Of a DNA stretch of 64,000 nt, positions 52,351-61,757 are shown piece after piece. Each line of letters begins with the position of its first letter. Within the stretch, counting starts at the first letter, position 1. The notes below the pieces were generated by a model. It was not told where the DNA came from and did not search any database. It saw only the letters and a program-made list of their open reading frames with translations. The translations under genes were made by a program, and so were the position numbers. Source of the stretch: Fibrobacter sp. (GTDB taxonomy: Bacteria; Fibrobacterota; Fibrobacteria; Fibrobacterales; Fibrobacteraceae); contig JAKSIJ010000002.1 of NCBI GenBank assembly GCA_024398875.1, positions 124,001 to 188,000 of the forward strand, read 5' to 3'.

Positions 52351-53142
52351 ATGCTCACGAAACGTTTGATTGTATGCTTGGATGTTCGTAACCGGAAGGT
52401 GACGAAGGGTGTGAAGTTTAAAGGCAATATCGATATTGGCGACCCGGTGGAAATGGGCGCCCAGTATAGTGCCGATGGCGTGGATGAGCTTGTTTTTTAT
52501 GACATTACCGCCAGTGCGGAGAATCGCCCCTGCGATATGGAGATGATCCGCCAGATTGCAAAGCGGGTGTTTATTCCGTTTGCTGTTGGTGGCGGAATTC
52601 GGAACCTGGACGACATGCATCAGGCTTTGCTGGCCGGTGCAGAAAAGGTTAGCGTGAACAGCCTTGCGGTACTCCATCCAGAAATCATTGCGGAAGGGGC
52701 CAAGGCTTTTGGCCGCCAGTGCATTGTGCTTGGCATGGATGCGAAGTTCGTGGGGGTTTCTGAAAAGATTCCCAGCGGTTATGAAGTCTTTATTCGCGGT
52801 GGTCGCACGCCGATGGGCATTGATGCGGTGCAGTGGGCGAAAAAGGCGGAAGAGCTCGGTGTTGGTGAAATCTGCCTGAATTCCATTGATGCGGATGGCG
52901 TGAAGGGCGGCTACGAACTGAATATTACGGACATGATTGCAAAAGCGGTGCAGGTGCCCGTGATTGCAAGCGGTGGCGCAGGAACTCCTGACCACATTAT
53001 TGATTTGTTCCATAAGACAAGCGCCGATGCTGCTTTGGTGGCTTCCATGGTCCACTTTGGGGATTACACTGTTCCCGGCATTAAGAAGGCCATGCTGGAT
53101 GCGGGAATCCCTGTGCGCAAGAAGCTTGGCGGGGATGTGTAG
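52351..53142 (+). CDS. hisF: Imidazole glycerol phosphate synthase cyclase subunit
   Basis: 263 aa (beta/alpha)8 barrel. Catalytic Asp residues are in VCLDVRNRKV (about 10) and VLGMDAKFV (about 130). Phosphate-binding loops are FAVGGGIRN and VIASGGAGTPD, and LNSIDADGVKGGYE is the second-half signature. It forms imidazole glycerol phosphate and AICAR in histidine synthesis, together with HisH. There is no hisH next to it. The longer frame from TTG 52324 only adds translated promoter sequence, so ATG 52351 is used. The tldD gene starts immediately after the stop. Confidence 0.92.
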   Translation: MLTKRLIVCLDVRNRKVTKGVKFKGNIDIGDPVEMGAQYSADGVDELVFYDITASAENRPCDMEMIRQIAKRVFIPFAVGGGIRNLDDMHQALLAGAEKVSVNSLAVLHPEIIAEGAKAFGRQCIVLGMDAKFVGVSEKIPSGYEVFIRGGRTPMGIDAVQWAKKAEELGVGEICLNSIDADGVKGGYELNITDMIAKAVQVPVIASGGAGTPDHIIDLFHKTSADAALVASMVHFGDYTVPGIKKAMLDAGIPVRKKLGGDV

Positions 53143-54597
53143 ATGAATCCGGAAGTTGCGTTCAAGGTGTTTGAGGCGGGGTACCGCGCCGGAGCCGACT
53201 TTGTAGAAATTTTTGAAGAAGAAACCCGCAGTTCTTGCCTGGGGCTTCGCAGTGGCCAGATTGATACGGCTACCGCAGGGACGGAATACGGCATTGGTGT
53301 GCGGTTGCTGTACGGGACTGAGGTTTTGTACGGCTTTACTAGCGACGATAGGGAGGAATCCCTCATCAAGTTGGTGAAGACCCTAGCTTTTGGAAGAATC
53401 GCCGGAATGAATGACGCTAGTGGCGTCGCGGCTGCTGGCGCTGCAACAGCTGGCTCCGCTGTGGCTGCTGTGGCTGGCGCAAAAGTCGTGCCAGTGGAAT
53501 TTGCGCCAGAAAAACGGGTTTGCGATTTCAATGCCTCGGCCTATAAGGACCCCAGAGTTTTGGGCCAGGCGGTAAAGCAGGACTTTCTGTTCCGTGCGGA
53601 CAAGGCGGCTCGTGCGCTTTCGTCAAAGATTGTCCAGGTGGGCGCCAGCGTGACGGACAGCTGTTCTGCAATTACCCTCATGAACAGCGAGGGTCTGCAT
53701 TTGGAAATGACCCGCGGTCGCCTGCGTGTGAATGTCGCCGTCACGGCTACTGACGGAACCGAGCGCTTATCTACTCATGAGGCTCCTGGCGCCTTGGGCG
53801 GTTATGAACTGTTGGAAAATTATTCTCCAGAAAAGCTTGCGACTATTGGTGGCGAACGTGTGCTGCGGATGCTTGATGCGGGCTACATTGCCGGCGGGCA
53901 GATGCCTGTGGTGATGGGCAACGGCTTTGGCGGAGTGATTTTCCATGAGGCCTGCGGACATCCGCTGGAAACGGAATCCATTCGCCGTAATGCGAGTCCC
54001 TTCTGCGGAAAAATCGGCGAAGCGATTGGCCAGCCATGTTTGACTGCGATTGATGATGGAACTTTGGATGGTGTGTGGGGGAGTCTCAAGTACGATGACG
54101 AGGGAACTCCGACGGAGCGCACCACTTTGATTGAAAATGGGATTCTGAAGACCTATATGAGCGACCGTGTTGGTGCCGCTGAGGTTGGGATTGCCCGCAC
54201 GGGAAGTGCCCGCCGTGAAAGCTACAAGTACGCTCCTGTAAGCCGCATGCGGAACACCTTTATTGCCCCTGGCAAGGATACGCTCGATTCCATGATTGCA
54301 AGTGTGGATAACGGGCTTTATGCAGCCCGGATGGCAGGCGGTTCTGTAAACCCCGCAACGGGTGAGTTCAACTTTGCGGTGGATGAGGGTTACGTTATTC
54401 GTAATGGTAAGATTTGCGAGCCTGTGCGTGGAGCAACTTTGATTGGCAAAGGTCACGAAATCATGCCGCGCATCAGTATGGTGGGGAATGATTTTGAAAT
54501 GGCTGCAGGCATGTGTGGTGCAGGCTCTGGTTCTGTACCTGTGACTGTTGGGCAGCCCTCCATCAAGGTGGATCAGATTCTCGTAGGTGGACGGTAG
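53143..54597 (+). CDS. tldD: Metalloprotease TldD
   Basis: 484 aa. The TldD zinc motif HExxxH is seen as FHEACGHPLE (about 268-273), followed by the conserved region GTPTERTTLIENGILKTYMS and the C-terminal barrel. TldD works with TldE to degrade or process peptides. TldE is not encoded in the window. An Ala/Gly-rich stretch (about 93-113, SGVAAAGAATAGSAVAAVAG) interrupts the N-terminal domain and is unusual for the family. The start codon follows the hisF stop directly (TAGATG), so expression is coupled. Confidence 0.9.
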   Translation: MNPEVAFKVFEAGYRAGADFVEIFEEETRSSCLGLRSGQIDTATAGTEYGIGVRLLYGTEVLYGFTSDDREESLIKLVKTLAFGRIAGMNDASGVAAAGAATAGSAVAAVAGAKVVPVEFAPEKRVCDFNASAYKDPRVLGQAVKQDFLFRADKAARALSSKIVQVGASVTDSCSAITLMNSEGLHLEMTRGRLRVNVAVTATDGTERLSTHEAPGALGGYELLENYSPEKLATIGGERVLRMLDAGYIAGGQMPVVMGNGFGGVIFHEACGHPLETESIRRNASPFCGKIGEAIGQPCLTAIDDGTLDGVWGSLKYDDEGTPTERTTLIENGILKTYMSDRVGAAEVGIARTGSARRESYKYAPVSRMRNTFIAPGKDTLDSMIASVDNGLYAARMAGGSVNPATGEFNFAVDEGYVIRNGKICEPVRGATLIGKGHEIMPRISMVGNDFEMAAGMCGAGSGSVPVTVGQPSIKVDQILVGGR

Positions 54598-54599
54598 CG

Positions 54600-54710
54600 C
54601 TCCTGCGTCATCCCCGACTTTCCCCTCCTGCGTCATCTCCGACTTTCCCCTCCTGCGTCATCCCCGATTCCTGTCCTCCTGCGTCATCCCCGACCTGATC
54701 GGGGATCTAG
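54600..54710. repeat. Four tandem CTCCTGCGTCATCYCCGA units ending in a palindrome
   Basis: Units start at 54600, 54625, 54650 and 54676. The last one ends in a perfect inverted repeat ATCCCCGA / TCGGGGAT (54686-54706). The core CGTCATCCCCGACCTGATCG is of the type seen in dispersed intergenic palindromes. It could end tldD transcription or be a REP-like element. Confidence 0.75.
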
Positions 54711-54757
54711 CATTTTTGCTACATTCTCTTACAGAAATCATACAAAGGAATTGCCTC

Positions 54758-56548
54758 ATGAAAAAGTTCCTCCTTTCTACAACTTTTGTTGCGACTTTTG
54801 CACTTCTCGCCGCCTGCGGTGACGACGTTACCGAGGTGACTGAAGTCAACGAAATCCACCAGGACGGTATCGCAATGCTTGATGCTGGTCTGGAACTCTC
54901 GAAGCAGAAATGCGATTCAGCGAATGTGGGCGAGATGCTTTATGTGATGGATTCTGCGATGGTCTTCATGTGTGATGGCGGAATCTGGGTCTCGCTGAAG
55001 GGTACCGACGGTGAGAACGGCAGCGATGGTGAAAATGGAGAGAGCTGCACGGCGAAGCCAGTGAAGAATGAGGCTGGCGTTGATGGCCTTGAAGTGACCT
55101 GCGGCAAAACAGTCGTCGGTACGATTTGGAACGGTGAAAAGGGTGAACCGGGTGCGGATGGCGAAGATGGTGACGACGGCAACGATGGTGAAAGTTGTAC
55201 GGCAGAGCCTGTGAAGAACTCCGCAGGCCTCGAAGGTCTTGAAGTGACTTGCGGCAAAACAGTCGTCGGTACGATTTGGAACGGTGAAAAGGGTGAACCG
55301 GGTGCGGATGGCGAAGATGGTGACGACGGCAACGATGGTGAAAGTTGTACGGCAGAGCCTGTGAAGAACTCCGCAGGCCTCGAAGGTCTTGAAGTGACTT
55401 GCGGCAAAACAGTCGTCGGTACGATTTGGAACGGTGAAAAGGGTGAACCGGGTGCGGATGGCGAAGATGGTGACAACGGCAACGATGGTGAAAGTTGTAC
55501 GGCAGAGCCGGTGAACAACGAAGCTGGCCTCGAAGGTCTTGAAGTGACTTGTGGCAAAACTGTTGTTGGTACGATTTGGAATGGTGAAAAGGGCGAGCCT
55601 GGTAAGGATGGCGAAGATGGTGACGACGGCGTTGGCTGCTCTGTTAAGGACGAGGGCGACGGCACGGTGACCGTCACCTGTGGCGACGCCGACCCTGTGA
55701 TTTTGATCAAGGCCGTGTGTGACATGGAACCTTACGACCCTGCAAAGTCGTTCTGCTCTGGTGGCGAAGTCTATGAATTGTGTGATGGAAAAACTTACGA
55801 CCCCACAAAATCATTCTGTTCAGAAGGCGAAGTCTATGAATTGTGTGATGGAAAAACTTACGACCCTGCAAAGTCGTTCTGCTCTGGTGGCGAAGTCTAT
55901 GAATTGTGCGATGAAAAAACTTACGACCCCAAAGAACAGTATTGCTTAAAGGTAACCAGGGGCGAAACTGACATATACAGCGTGGAAGCGCTTTTGACGG
56001 ACGCCCGCGACGAACAGCACATACAGGTTTACAAAACCGTAAAAATTTGCAACGACGACAAGTCCTCTTGCCAGACCTGGATGGCTCAGAACTTGAACTA
56101 CAACTATAATGAGGGTACCGCGAAGAGTTATTGCTACGGTGATGTCCCGGGCAACTGCGATACGTATGGTCGCATGTACGTCTGGGAAGCGGCCGTGAAT
56201 GCTTGTCCCAAAGATTGGCACCTGCCCAGCACGGCGGAATGGAACACCTTGTTCACGTACGTTGGAAAGAGAGAAGTTGCTGGTAGTAAGTTGAAGTCGA
56301 AGTATGGATGGAATGGTAGTGGTAACGGTGAAGACTCCTATGGCTTTGCAGTGCTCCCTGCAGGCTTCCGGAACCGCAGTGGCAAATACGAAAATGCCGG
56401 CAACGACGCCAGCTTCTGGTCGTCTACTGAGGACAATAGCGACTACGCCTACTACGAGTACTTCCGCCTCGACTCCTCGAGCGTGTTCGAGGTCAACTAT
56501 TACAACACTAAGTACAGCGCGTTCTCTGTTCGGTGTCTCCGCGACTGA
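54758..56548 (+). CDS. Collagen-like FISUMP lipoprotein with internal repeats
   Basis: 596 aa. Lipobox LLAAC (Cys about 20). After an N-terminal domain come Gly-x-x runs (TDGENGSDGENG, EKGEPGADGEDGDDGNDG) alternating with a Cys-containing unit (ESCTAEPVKN...LEVTCGKTVVGTIWN), four times. Next are four short repeats of YDPxKSFCxxGEVYELCDxKT (about 327-393). The C-terminal 190 residues are a FISUMP domain (WMAQNLNYNY, GRMYVWEAAV, WHLPSTAEW, FAVLPAGFR, FWSSTE, VRCLRD). It probably forms a rod on the cell surface. ATG 54758 with AAAGGAA upstream is used; the longer frame only translates the upstream repeats. Confidence 0.85.
   Translation: MKKFLLSTTFVATFALLAACGDDVTEVTEVNEIHQDGIAMLDAGLELSKQKCDSANVGEMLYVMDSAMVFMCDGGIWVSLKGTDGENGSDGENGESCTAKPVKNEAGVDGLEVTCGKTVVGTIWNGEKGEPGADGEDGDDGNDGESCTAEPVKNSAGLEGLEVTCGKTVVGTIWNGEKGEPGADGEDGDDGNDGESCTAEPVKNSAGLEGLEVTCGKTVVGTIWNGEKGEPGADGEDGDNGNDGESCTAEPVNNEAGLEGLEVTCGKTVVGTIWNGEKGEPGKDGEDGDDGVGCSVKDEGDGTVTVTCGDADPVILIKAVCDMEPYDPAKSFCSGGEVYELCDGKTYDPTKSFCSEGEVYELCDGKTYDPAKSFCSGGEVYELCDEKTYDPKEQYCLKVTRGETDIYSVEALLTDARDEQHIQVYKTVKICNDDKSSCQTWMAQNLNYNYNEGTAKSYCYGDVPGNCDTYGRMYVWEAAVNACPKDWHLPSTAEWNTLFTYVGKREVAGSKLKSKYGWNGSGNGEDSYGFAVLPAGFRNRSGKYENAGNDASFWSSTEDNSDYAYYEYFRLDSSSVFEVNYYNTKYSAFSVRCLRD
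55040..55630. repeat. 150-bp tandem repeat inside the collagen-like gene
   Basis: Units begin near 55040, 55190, 55340 and 55490. Units 2 and 3 are almost identical in DNA; units 1 and 4 are diverged. This suggests recent expansion by recombination. Confidence 0.9.
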
Positions 56549-56608
56549 AGTTAGGCGAGTGTAGCAAGAACATGCTTGCATGTTATTATTACCGAGCCAC
56601 AGCGCAGT

Positions 56609-56620
56609 GCACTATAGTGC
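56609..56620. repeat. Perfect 12-bp palindrome GCACTATAGTGC
   Basis: Lies in the 113-bp gap between the FISUMP gene and the convergent ATPase gene. No T run follows, so it is not a clear terminator. Meaning unknown. Confidence 0.4.
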
Positions 56621-56661
56621 CACTCCAACTAGCCCTCTATTTTAAACAAATTATTCCCTCT

Positions 56662-58005
56662 CTACAGCAACCCGGCCATATAAATCGGAATGTAGGTAAA
56701 TCCGTCTTTTACTTCGAGGTTCTTGTTGTAAATGACGTACTTGTCCCTAATTTTAATATGGGGGTGTTTTTGCTTTAGGTAGTCTATGGACTTGTGCTGC
56801 CTATAGTCGGAGGATTTCACTTCCACAGGGATTATCCGCTTGTCTTTGGCCATCAAGAAATCGATTTCGTATTTCTTTTCCTGTTCCTGATTTTCGGGAT
56901 GAAACTTGAACTCGTGAAAATACAGTTCGTGTCCGTTGCATGCAAGCATTTGTGCGACCATATTCTCGTAGAGAATGCCGAGATTTGTAGAGGTCTTGTC
57001 AAAAATGATGCTCTTGTAAAGATTATCCTTGTTTTCCAGTTTCATCATCTGCGTTACAAAAAGTCCCGTATCCCCTTGGTATAGTTTAAAGTTGCTGCGG
57101 TCTGCATAAAGTTCCAAGGCTATGTCGGGTTCTGTCACGTTCACGCAAATGTTGCCAATCATGGATTCGGCGACAAAATCTACGGCATCTACAAAATTGC
57201 GGTAACGGGCGTTTTTATCAATCAGTGAAAATTTGAAAATAGCGTTGCGCTTAGCGAGTTGTTCCGGAATAACCTTAAACACAACGGACGATTTTTCACG
57301 ATTTTCATTATCGTATTTTCGCAAATCGTTTTCATAGAGGTCCAGAATATCCTGCTTAATGGAATCTATTTCCGAATAGGATTTTCCTTCAATGTAAGCA
57401 ACAACTGCTTGGGGCATGCCACCGACGGCCATGTATGTTCTGAAGAGTTCCATCATGCGCCGGTGAATGATTTCTTGAAGGGGCTGCTTCTTTGTGAACG
57501 CCTCTCGGATGGTTTTGTAGGCAAAAGAATTTCCCGTCGCATTCAAAAATTCTTCAAAGTCAAGAGGGTACATTTTTATGCGGCGCTCTTCCGAGGGAAT
57601 CAAAATGTCCTTGACATTTTTTTTGATGGAAATGAGCGACCCCGTCTCGATATAGTCGTACCGTCCGTCTTTTACGAGTTTTTTTATGGCTTGCCGCGCC
57701 CTGGGGTAAAGCTGCACTTCGTCAAAAATGATGACGGACTTTCGGGGAGTCAGAGTTTTTCCCTTGAGCAGGAATAGATTCTGGAAGAAACGATCCAGAT
57801 TTCCGATGTGCTTGAAGTTTTCCAGAACGGAATCGTCCTCTTCAGAGAAATCCAGTAGAATGTAATCGTCGTATTCATTTTGAGCAAATGTTTCGGCTAA
57901 GGTGCTTTTACCTATGCGGCGAGCGCCTTCTATAAGGAGGGCTGTTTTCCCTCCCGTTTTTTTCCAGTTCAACATTTTCTCATAAAATTTTCTTTGTATC
58001 GTCAT
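56662..58005 (-). CDS. AAA-type ATPase with DUF4143-like C-terminal domain
   Basis: 447 aa. Walker A GARRIGKST (about 27-35), Walker B VIIFDEVQLYP (about 90-100) and sensor-1 ETGSLIS are seen. The C-terminal part has the DUF4143/nuclease-like pattern GILYENMVAQMLACNGHELY ... EIDFLMAKDKRIIPVEVKSS, where the Asp and E-x-K of a PD-(D/E)xK fold can be recognised. Members are widespread, often in variable numbers, and of unknown role. TATATTTC lies 5 bases before its ATG. Four repeats upstream overlap the promoter. Confidence 0.85.
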   Translation of the reverse strand: MTIQRKFYEKMLNWKKTGGKTALLIEGARRIGKSTLAETFAQNEYDDYILLDFSEEDDSVLENFKHIGNLDRFFQNLFLLKGKTLTPRKSVIIFDEVQLYPRARQAIKKLVKDGRYDYIETGSLISIKKNVKDILIPSEERRIKMYPLDFEEFLNATGNSFAYKTIREAFTKKQPLQEIIHRRMMELFRTYMAVGGMPQAVVAYIEGKSYSEIDSIKQDILDLYENDLRKYDNENREKSSVVFKVIPEQLAKRNAIFKFSLIDKNARYRNFVDAVDFVAESMIGNICVNVTEPDIALELYADRSNFKLYQGDTGLFVTQMMKLENKDNLYKSIIFDKTSTNLGILYENMVAQMLACNGHELYFHEFKFHPENQEQEKKYEIDFLMAKDKRIIPVEVKSSDYRQHKSIDYLKQKHPHIKIRDKYVIYNKNLEVKDGFTYIPIYMAGLL

Positions 58006-58009
58006 ATAC

Positions 58010-58123
58010 CGAAATATAAAAATCTTTTCATTTGTTTTTACACGAAAAATGAAAATCTTTTGAAAATATACCGAAAAATGAAAATCTTTTTAGATGCTTT
58101 TGCACGAAAAATAAAAATCTTTG
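58010..58123. repeat. Four CGAAAAATGAAAATCTTTT-type direct repeats upstream of the ATPase gene
   Basis: Copies start at 58010, 58043, 58072 and 58105 (spacing 33, 29, 33). The first overlaps the -7 box of the ATPase gene. They may be operator sites or sequence duplicated with the gene. Confidence 0.75.
58011..58018 (-). promoter_or_regulatory. Putative -7 box of the DUF4143 ATPase gene
   Basis: TATATTTC on the minus strand, 5 bases before ATG at 58005; lies inside the first of the four upstream repeats. Confidence 0.35.
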
Positions 58124-58232
58124 AATGTTTTTGCTCAAAATCGGCGGGGCGGTGTTGCCTAGGATTGTTTTGCGTTCATTCCGTAAAGTTTCAAAATGAC
58201 CGTTTGTTTTGATTCTTTTTGGAATTTGGGTA

Positions 58233-58262
58233 TTGCAAAATAACGCGTGATTCCGATATAAT
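58233..58262 (+). promoter_or_regulatory. Sigma70-like promoter upstream of clpB
   Basis: TTGCAA (58233-58238), an 18-base spacer, then TATAAT (58257-58262). It would give a leader of about 125 nt before the clpB ATG. No CIRCE inverted repeat is visible. Confidence 0.4.
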
Positions 58263-58394
58263 TAGGGGGTAAAAAGGCCGAATCAGGGGTGTTTGGCTGA
58301 ATTGCTGCGAAATTTGTGCCAATTTTGGTGTTTTGGCATGGTTTTCGCAATAGTTGAGCAGAAAAAACGCGTTCTCGACGCAAATGAGGTAAAT

Positions 58395-61010
58395 ATGTCT
58401 GATTATTCTTTTGATGCAGAAAAAGTGCTTGCTAAGGCCCAGAGCTTGATGGACCGGAATTCCAACATTTACCTGGGGGCGGCGCATTTGGCGGTTGGCC
58501 TCGTGGAAGCCCCTGATGCGACTCTCAAGAAGCTTTTCAAGAGCAAGAATGCGAAGGCTACCGATATTCGCGGGCGCCTGGAGCCGTTCGTGCAGAAGGT
58601 GCCGCGCAGTACGGGCGTGAATCCGGATGCGCAGCCGGACAGCGATTTGAGCCGTATTTTGCGTGCGGCGTTGCAGGCGGCAAGGCAGGTGAACCGCATG
58701 GCTTCACCGGGCGACATGCTGGTTGCGCTCATGAAGTTTACGGGCGACCGTGCGCTTGCGAAGATTTTCGAGGATGCGCTTGGTTCTGCCGAGGTGGTGG
58801 AAACGTGGCTTTCGGACCCGTTTGCGGGTGCCGCGAATGCCGAGGAGCAGTCGCCATTGAAGCAGTTCGGTCGCGAACTCGTGGAAATGGCCGCCGACGG
58901 AAAACTTTCACCGGTGATTGGCCGCGAGGAAGAAATCCGCCGCGTGATTCTGATTTTAAGCCGCAAGACGAAGAACAATCCGTGCCTGGTGGGCGAGCCG
59001 GGCGTGGGGAAGACCGCCATTGTGGAGGGCCTTGCTGAACGTATTTACCGCGGCGATGTGCCCGATGCCCTGAAGGGGAAAAAACTGTTCGCCTTGGATT
59101 TGTCCGCCCTGATGGCGGGCGCGAAGTATCGTGGCGATTTCGAGGAACGCCTCAAGTCCGTGATTGACGCGATTGAAGAAGACGGCAACACGATCATGTT
59201 CATCGACGAATTGCACAATATTGTGGGGGCTGGCAAAACGGAAGGCTCCATGGACTTGGGCAATATGCTCAAGCCGAAGCTTGCGCGTGGTGAACTGCAT
59301 TGCATTGGTGCGACGACGACCCAGGAATACCGCAAGTACATCGAGAAGGATTCCGCGCTTGAACGTAGGTTTCAGCCGGTGCTGGTGACGGAACCTTCGG
59401 AAGACGAGGCAATTTCCATTTTGCGCGGCATCAAGGATGGTTTTGACGCCCACCACGGTGTGCGCTTGCATGACAATGCGCTTGTGGCTGCGGTGAAGCT
59501 TTCGAACCGCTATATCAGCGACCGTTTTTTGCCGGACAAGGCGATTGACCTGATTGACGAGGCGGCGAGCCTTGTGAAAACGCAGATGGACACTGTGCCG
59601 GAAGCTTTGGATACTTTGCAACGTAAGGAACTCCAGATGAAAATCGAGGAGCAGGCGCTTTCGAAGGAAACGGACGAAGTTTCTGTACGCCGCCTGAAGG
59701 AACTGCGCGAGGACCTTGCGCTGACGAGTGCCGCCGTGAAGGCGATGCAGGCCCGCTGGCAGGATCGCCGTGCCGCATTTGCCGAAGTCCAGGACTTGAA
59801 AAAATCCTTGAAGGCGGCGAAGGACGAGATGGAACAGGCCGAAGCCCGCTACGACTTGAATCGCGCCGCCGAACTCAAGTACAACAAGATTGTGAAAATC
59901 GAAAAGGAAATTGCCGAAAAGACGGCGGCGCTTTCGAAGTCCGCCGACGCAAACGACTTGAGCGAAGAGGTGACCGAAGAGACGATTGCCCTTGTGGTAA
60001 GCCGTTGGACGGGAGTCCCTGTGACTAAGCTTTGCGAAGGCGAAAAGGCGAAACTTTTGAAACTCGACGAACGCCTGCATGCCCGCGTGATTGGCCAGGA
60101 CGAAGCCGTGGAAGCCGTCGCCGAAGCGATTCTACGGAACCGCAGCGGCTTAAGCCGCGAAAACGCTCCGATTGGAAGTTTCCTGTTCCTTGGGCCGACG
60201 GGGGTGGGGAAGACTGAACTCGCGAAGGCCTTGGCCGTTGAACTTTTTGATAGCGAAAATGCGCTTGTGCGAATCGACATGAGCGAATACATGGAAAAGC
60301 ATAGCGTGAGCCGCCTGATAGGTGCTCCTCCGGGATACGTGGGCTACGAGGAAGGCGGGCAACTCACCGAAGCCGTGCGTACGCATCCGTACTGCGTGAT
60401 TCTTTTGGACGAAATCGAGAAGGCGCATCCGGACGTGTTCAATACTTTGTTGCAAGTACTCGATGACGGGCGCCTGACCGATGGCAAGGGCCGCACGGTG
60501 AACTTCAAGAACACCCTCGTTTTGATGACGTCGAATTTGGGTGCCGAAAAGTTCCGCGAACGCGCTGCTCGCGCCGCATCCGATTCTACTGCGGATGGCG
60601 CAGCAGGTAATGTCGCGGGCTCTTCTGGCGGGAACGTCGCGCCAGTGACGCTTGCGGATGTGGAGGCTGATTTGCGGCACTTCTTCCGTCCGGAATTCTT
60701 GAACCGCCTGGACGAAACGCTTGTGTTCCAGAGCCTCACGAAGCCGCAGATTAAGGATATCGTGAAACTCAAGTTTGCGGGCCTTGCAAAGCGTGCCGCC
60801 CGCCAGAATTTGCAACTGACCCTGTCCGACGCTGCTTTGAATGCGATTGCCGATGGAGCCTACCAGCCGGAATTCGGCGCGCGCCCCATCCAGCGCTACC
60901 TGGAACGCAATGTGGAACGCGTGCTTGCCCATGCCATATTGGCGGGCGAAGTCAGCAGCGCGAAACCCGCGGTCATCGATTACGACGGAAGCGGATTTGT
61001 GATAAAGTAA
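58395..61010 (+). CDS. clpB: ATP-dependent disaggregase ClpB
   Basis: 871 aa hexameric Hsp100 chaperone that works with DnaK to dissolve aggregates. An N-terminal Clp domain (1-145) is followed by AAA module 1 (Walker A GEPGVGKT, 200-207; Walker B MFIDELHN) and the coiled-coil middle domain (about 400-525). AAA module 2 has Walker A GPTGVGKT near 605 and [12 protein letters not shown], with a final D2-small domain ([14 protein letters not shown]). An Ala/Gly/Ser-rich insert ([20 protein letters not shown]) is found near 735-755 before the [13 protein letters not shown] block. ATG 58395 is preceded by GAGGT. No ClpP-binding loop is visible, as expected for ClpB. Confidence 0.95.
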   Translation: MSDYSFDAEKVLAKAQSLMDRNSNIYLGAAHLAVGLVEAPDATLKKLFKSKNAKATDIRGRLEPFVQKVPRSTGVNPDAQPDSDLSRILRAALQAARQVNRMASPGDMLVALMKFTGDRALAKIFEDALGSAEVVETWLSDPFAGAANAEEQSPLKQFGRELVEMAADGKLSPVIGREEEIRRVILILSRKTKNNPCLVGEPGVGKTAIVEGLAERIYRGDVPDALKGKKLFALDLSALMAGAKYRGDFEERLKSVIDAIEEDGNTIMFIDELHNIVGAGKTEGSMDLGNMLKPKLARGELHCIGATTTQEYRKYIEKDSALERRFQPVLVTEPSEDEAISILRGIKDGFDAHHGVRLHDNALVAAVKLSNRYISDRFLPDKAIDLIDEAASLVKTQMDTVPEALDTLQRKELQMKIEEQALSKETDEVSVRRLKELREDLALTSAAVKAMQARWQDRRAAFAEVQDLKKSLKAAKDEMEQAEARYDLNRAAELKYNKIVKIEKEIAEKTAALSKSADANDLSEEVTEETIALVVSRWTGVPVTKLCEGEKAKLLKLDERLHARVIGQDEAVEAVAEAILRNRSGLSRENAPIGSFLFLGPTGVGKTELAKALAVELFDSENALVRIDMSEYMEKHSVSRLIGAPPGYVGYEEGGQLTEAVRTHPYCVILLDEIEKAHPDVFNTLLQVLDDGRLTDGKGRTVNFKNTLVLMTSNLGAEKFRERAARAASDSTADGAAGNVAGSSGGNVAPVTLADVEADLRHFFRPEFLNRLDETLVFQSLTKPQIKDIVKLKFAGLAKRAARQNLQLTLSDAALNAIADGAYQPEFGARPIQRYLERNVERVLAHAILAGEVSSAKPAVIDYDGSGFVIK

Positions 61011-61026
61011 TTGGGGCGCGCGAGGC

Positions 61027-61722
61027 TTACAGCGCAGTCATGAGGTAAAGAGCGACGGTCTTCTGATCGTTGTTCTTTTCCTGCATGGTGCCGATATCAA
61101 AGTCAAGCCTGATGCGGGCGGGCCCAACATCCAGTTCCATTTTCGGAATGATGTCAATCATAAAGTCGTCTGTCAAGTGGCCGGCACTAGCAGACGTGAT
61201 GATTTCAATGCGCAATTGAAATACTTTTCCGAAGTGGAGCGTGGGTGTCATGCCTGCGGCAAACTTGGCGTATCCATCTTCACCGGTGGCACCGTCCAAG
61301 AAACCGGCTCGAAGTTCATACAAGTTGGAAAAACATTTTGCGATGAACTGCTCATGCCCATAGGTAAAAATCACAGCGCTGGCATTGTTTCGGTTGAGTC
61401 CAAAATAACCATCCAATTCAATATACATGGTCGGATTGAACCTATAACGCCCACCCAAATCCGCCGATGCTCGGATGTGGTCCATTTCGTCATAGGAATT
61501 CAAGTCTAATTTTGCGCCAATATCAAAATCCCGGGTTATGGAACTGACGATATTTACGGGAAAGAGCATATCATCGCCAAAATCGGACCGGGCTCCAATG
61601 CCAAAACCAAGTTTCGGGGAAGGTCTGCTGTCGGGACCGAAGGTGTAGCGCATGTCCCACATGGGGTCCAAAGCGAAAACGTTAATCGCTAATAGCAACA
61701 GGAGGAGGGAGAGGCGCTTCAT
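61027..61722 (-). CDS. Putative outer-membrane protein
   Basis: 231 aa. Signal peptide (KRLSLLLLLLAINVFA-LD), then alternating strands with Gly and aromatic residues (PKLGFGIGARSDFGDD, ASADLGGRYRFNPTMYIELDG), suggesting a beta-barrel. The protein ends KTVALYLMTAL. ATG 61722 is chosen over TTG 61731, since TTG belongs to the TAAATTTG box. Convergent with clpB (16 bases between stops). Function unknown. Confidence 0.65.
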   Translation of the reverse strand: MKRLSLLLLLLAINVFALDPMWDMRYTFGPDSRPSPKLGFGIGARSDFGDDMLFPVNIVSSITRDFDIGAKLDLNSYDEMDHIRASADLGGRYRFNPTMYIELDGYFGLNRNNASAVIFTYGHEQFIAKCFSNLYELRAGFLDGATGEDGYAKFAAGMTPTLHFGKVFQLRIEIITSASAGHLTDDFMIDIIPKMELDVGPARIRLDFDIGTMQEKNNDQKTVALYLMTAL

Positions 61723-61728
61723 ACGAAT

Positions 61729-61736
61729 CAAATTTA
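61729..61736 (-). promoter_or_regulatory. Putative -7 box of the outer-membrane protein gene
   Basis: TAAATTTG on the minus strand, exact match, ending 6 bases before the ATG at 61722. No ribosome-binding site between. Confidence 0.5.
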
Positions 61737-61757
61737 AATTATTGCTATTGAATATGC

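Larger units (their letters stand above)
58006..58394. other. 389-bp region between divergent ATPase and clpB genes
   Basis: Holds the four AT-rich repeats (58010-58123), the ATPase promoter box and the candidate clpB promoter. The part 58130-58230 shows nothing I can name. Confidence 0.6.

Noticed and set aside
54600-54710. Possible CRISPR array
   Set aside because: The units are directly adjacent, with no spacers of normal length, and no cas gene is present.
54587-54757. Longer N-terminus for the collagen-like lipoprotein
   Set aside because: It translates the tandem repeats upstream; the lipoprotein signal begins at ATG 54758 with a ribosome site.
58010-58123. Possible CRISPR array or iteron origin
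   Set aside because: Only four imperfect 19-base copies with 10-14-base gaps; no cas, rep or partition gene nearby.
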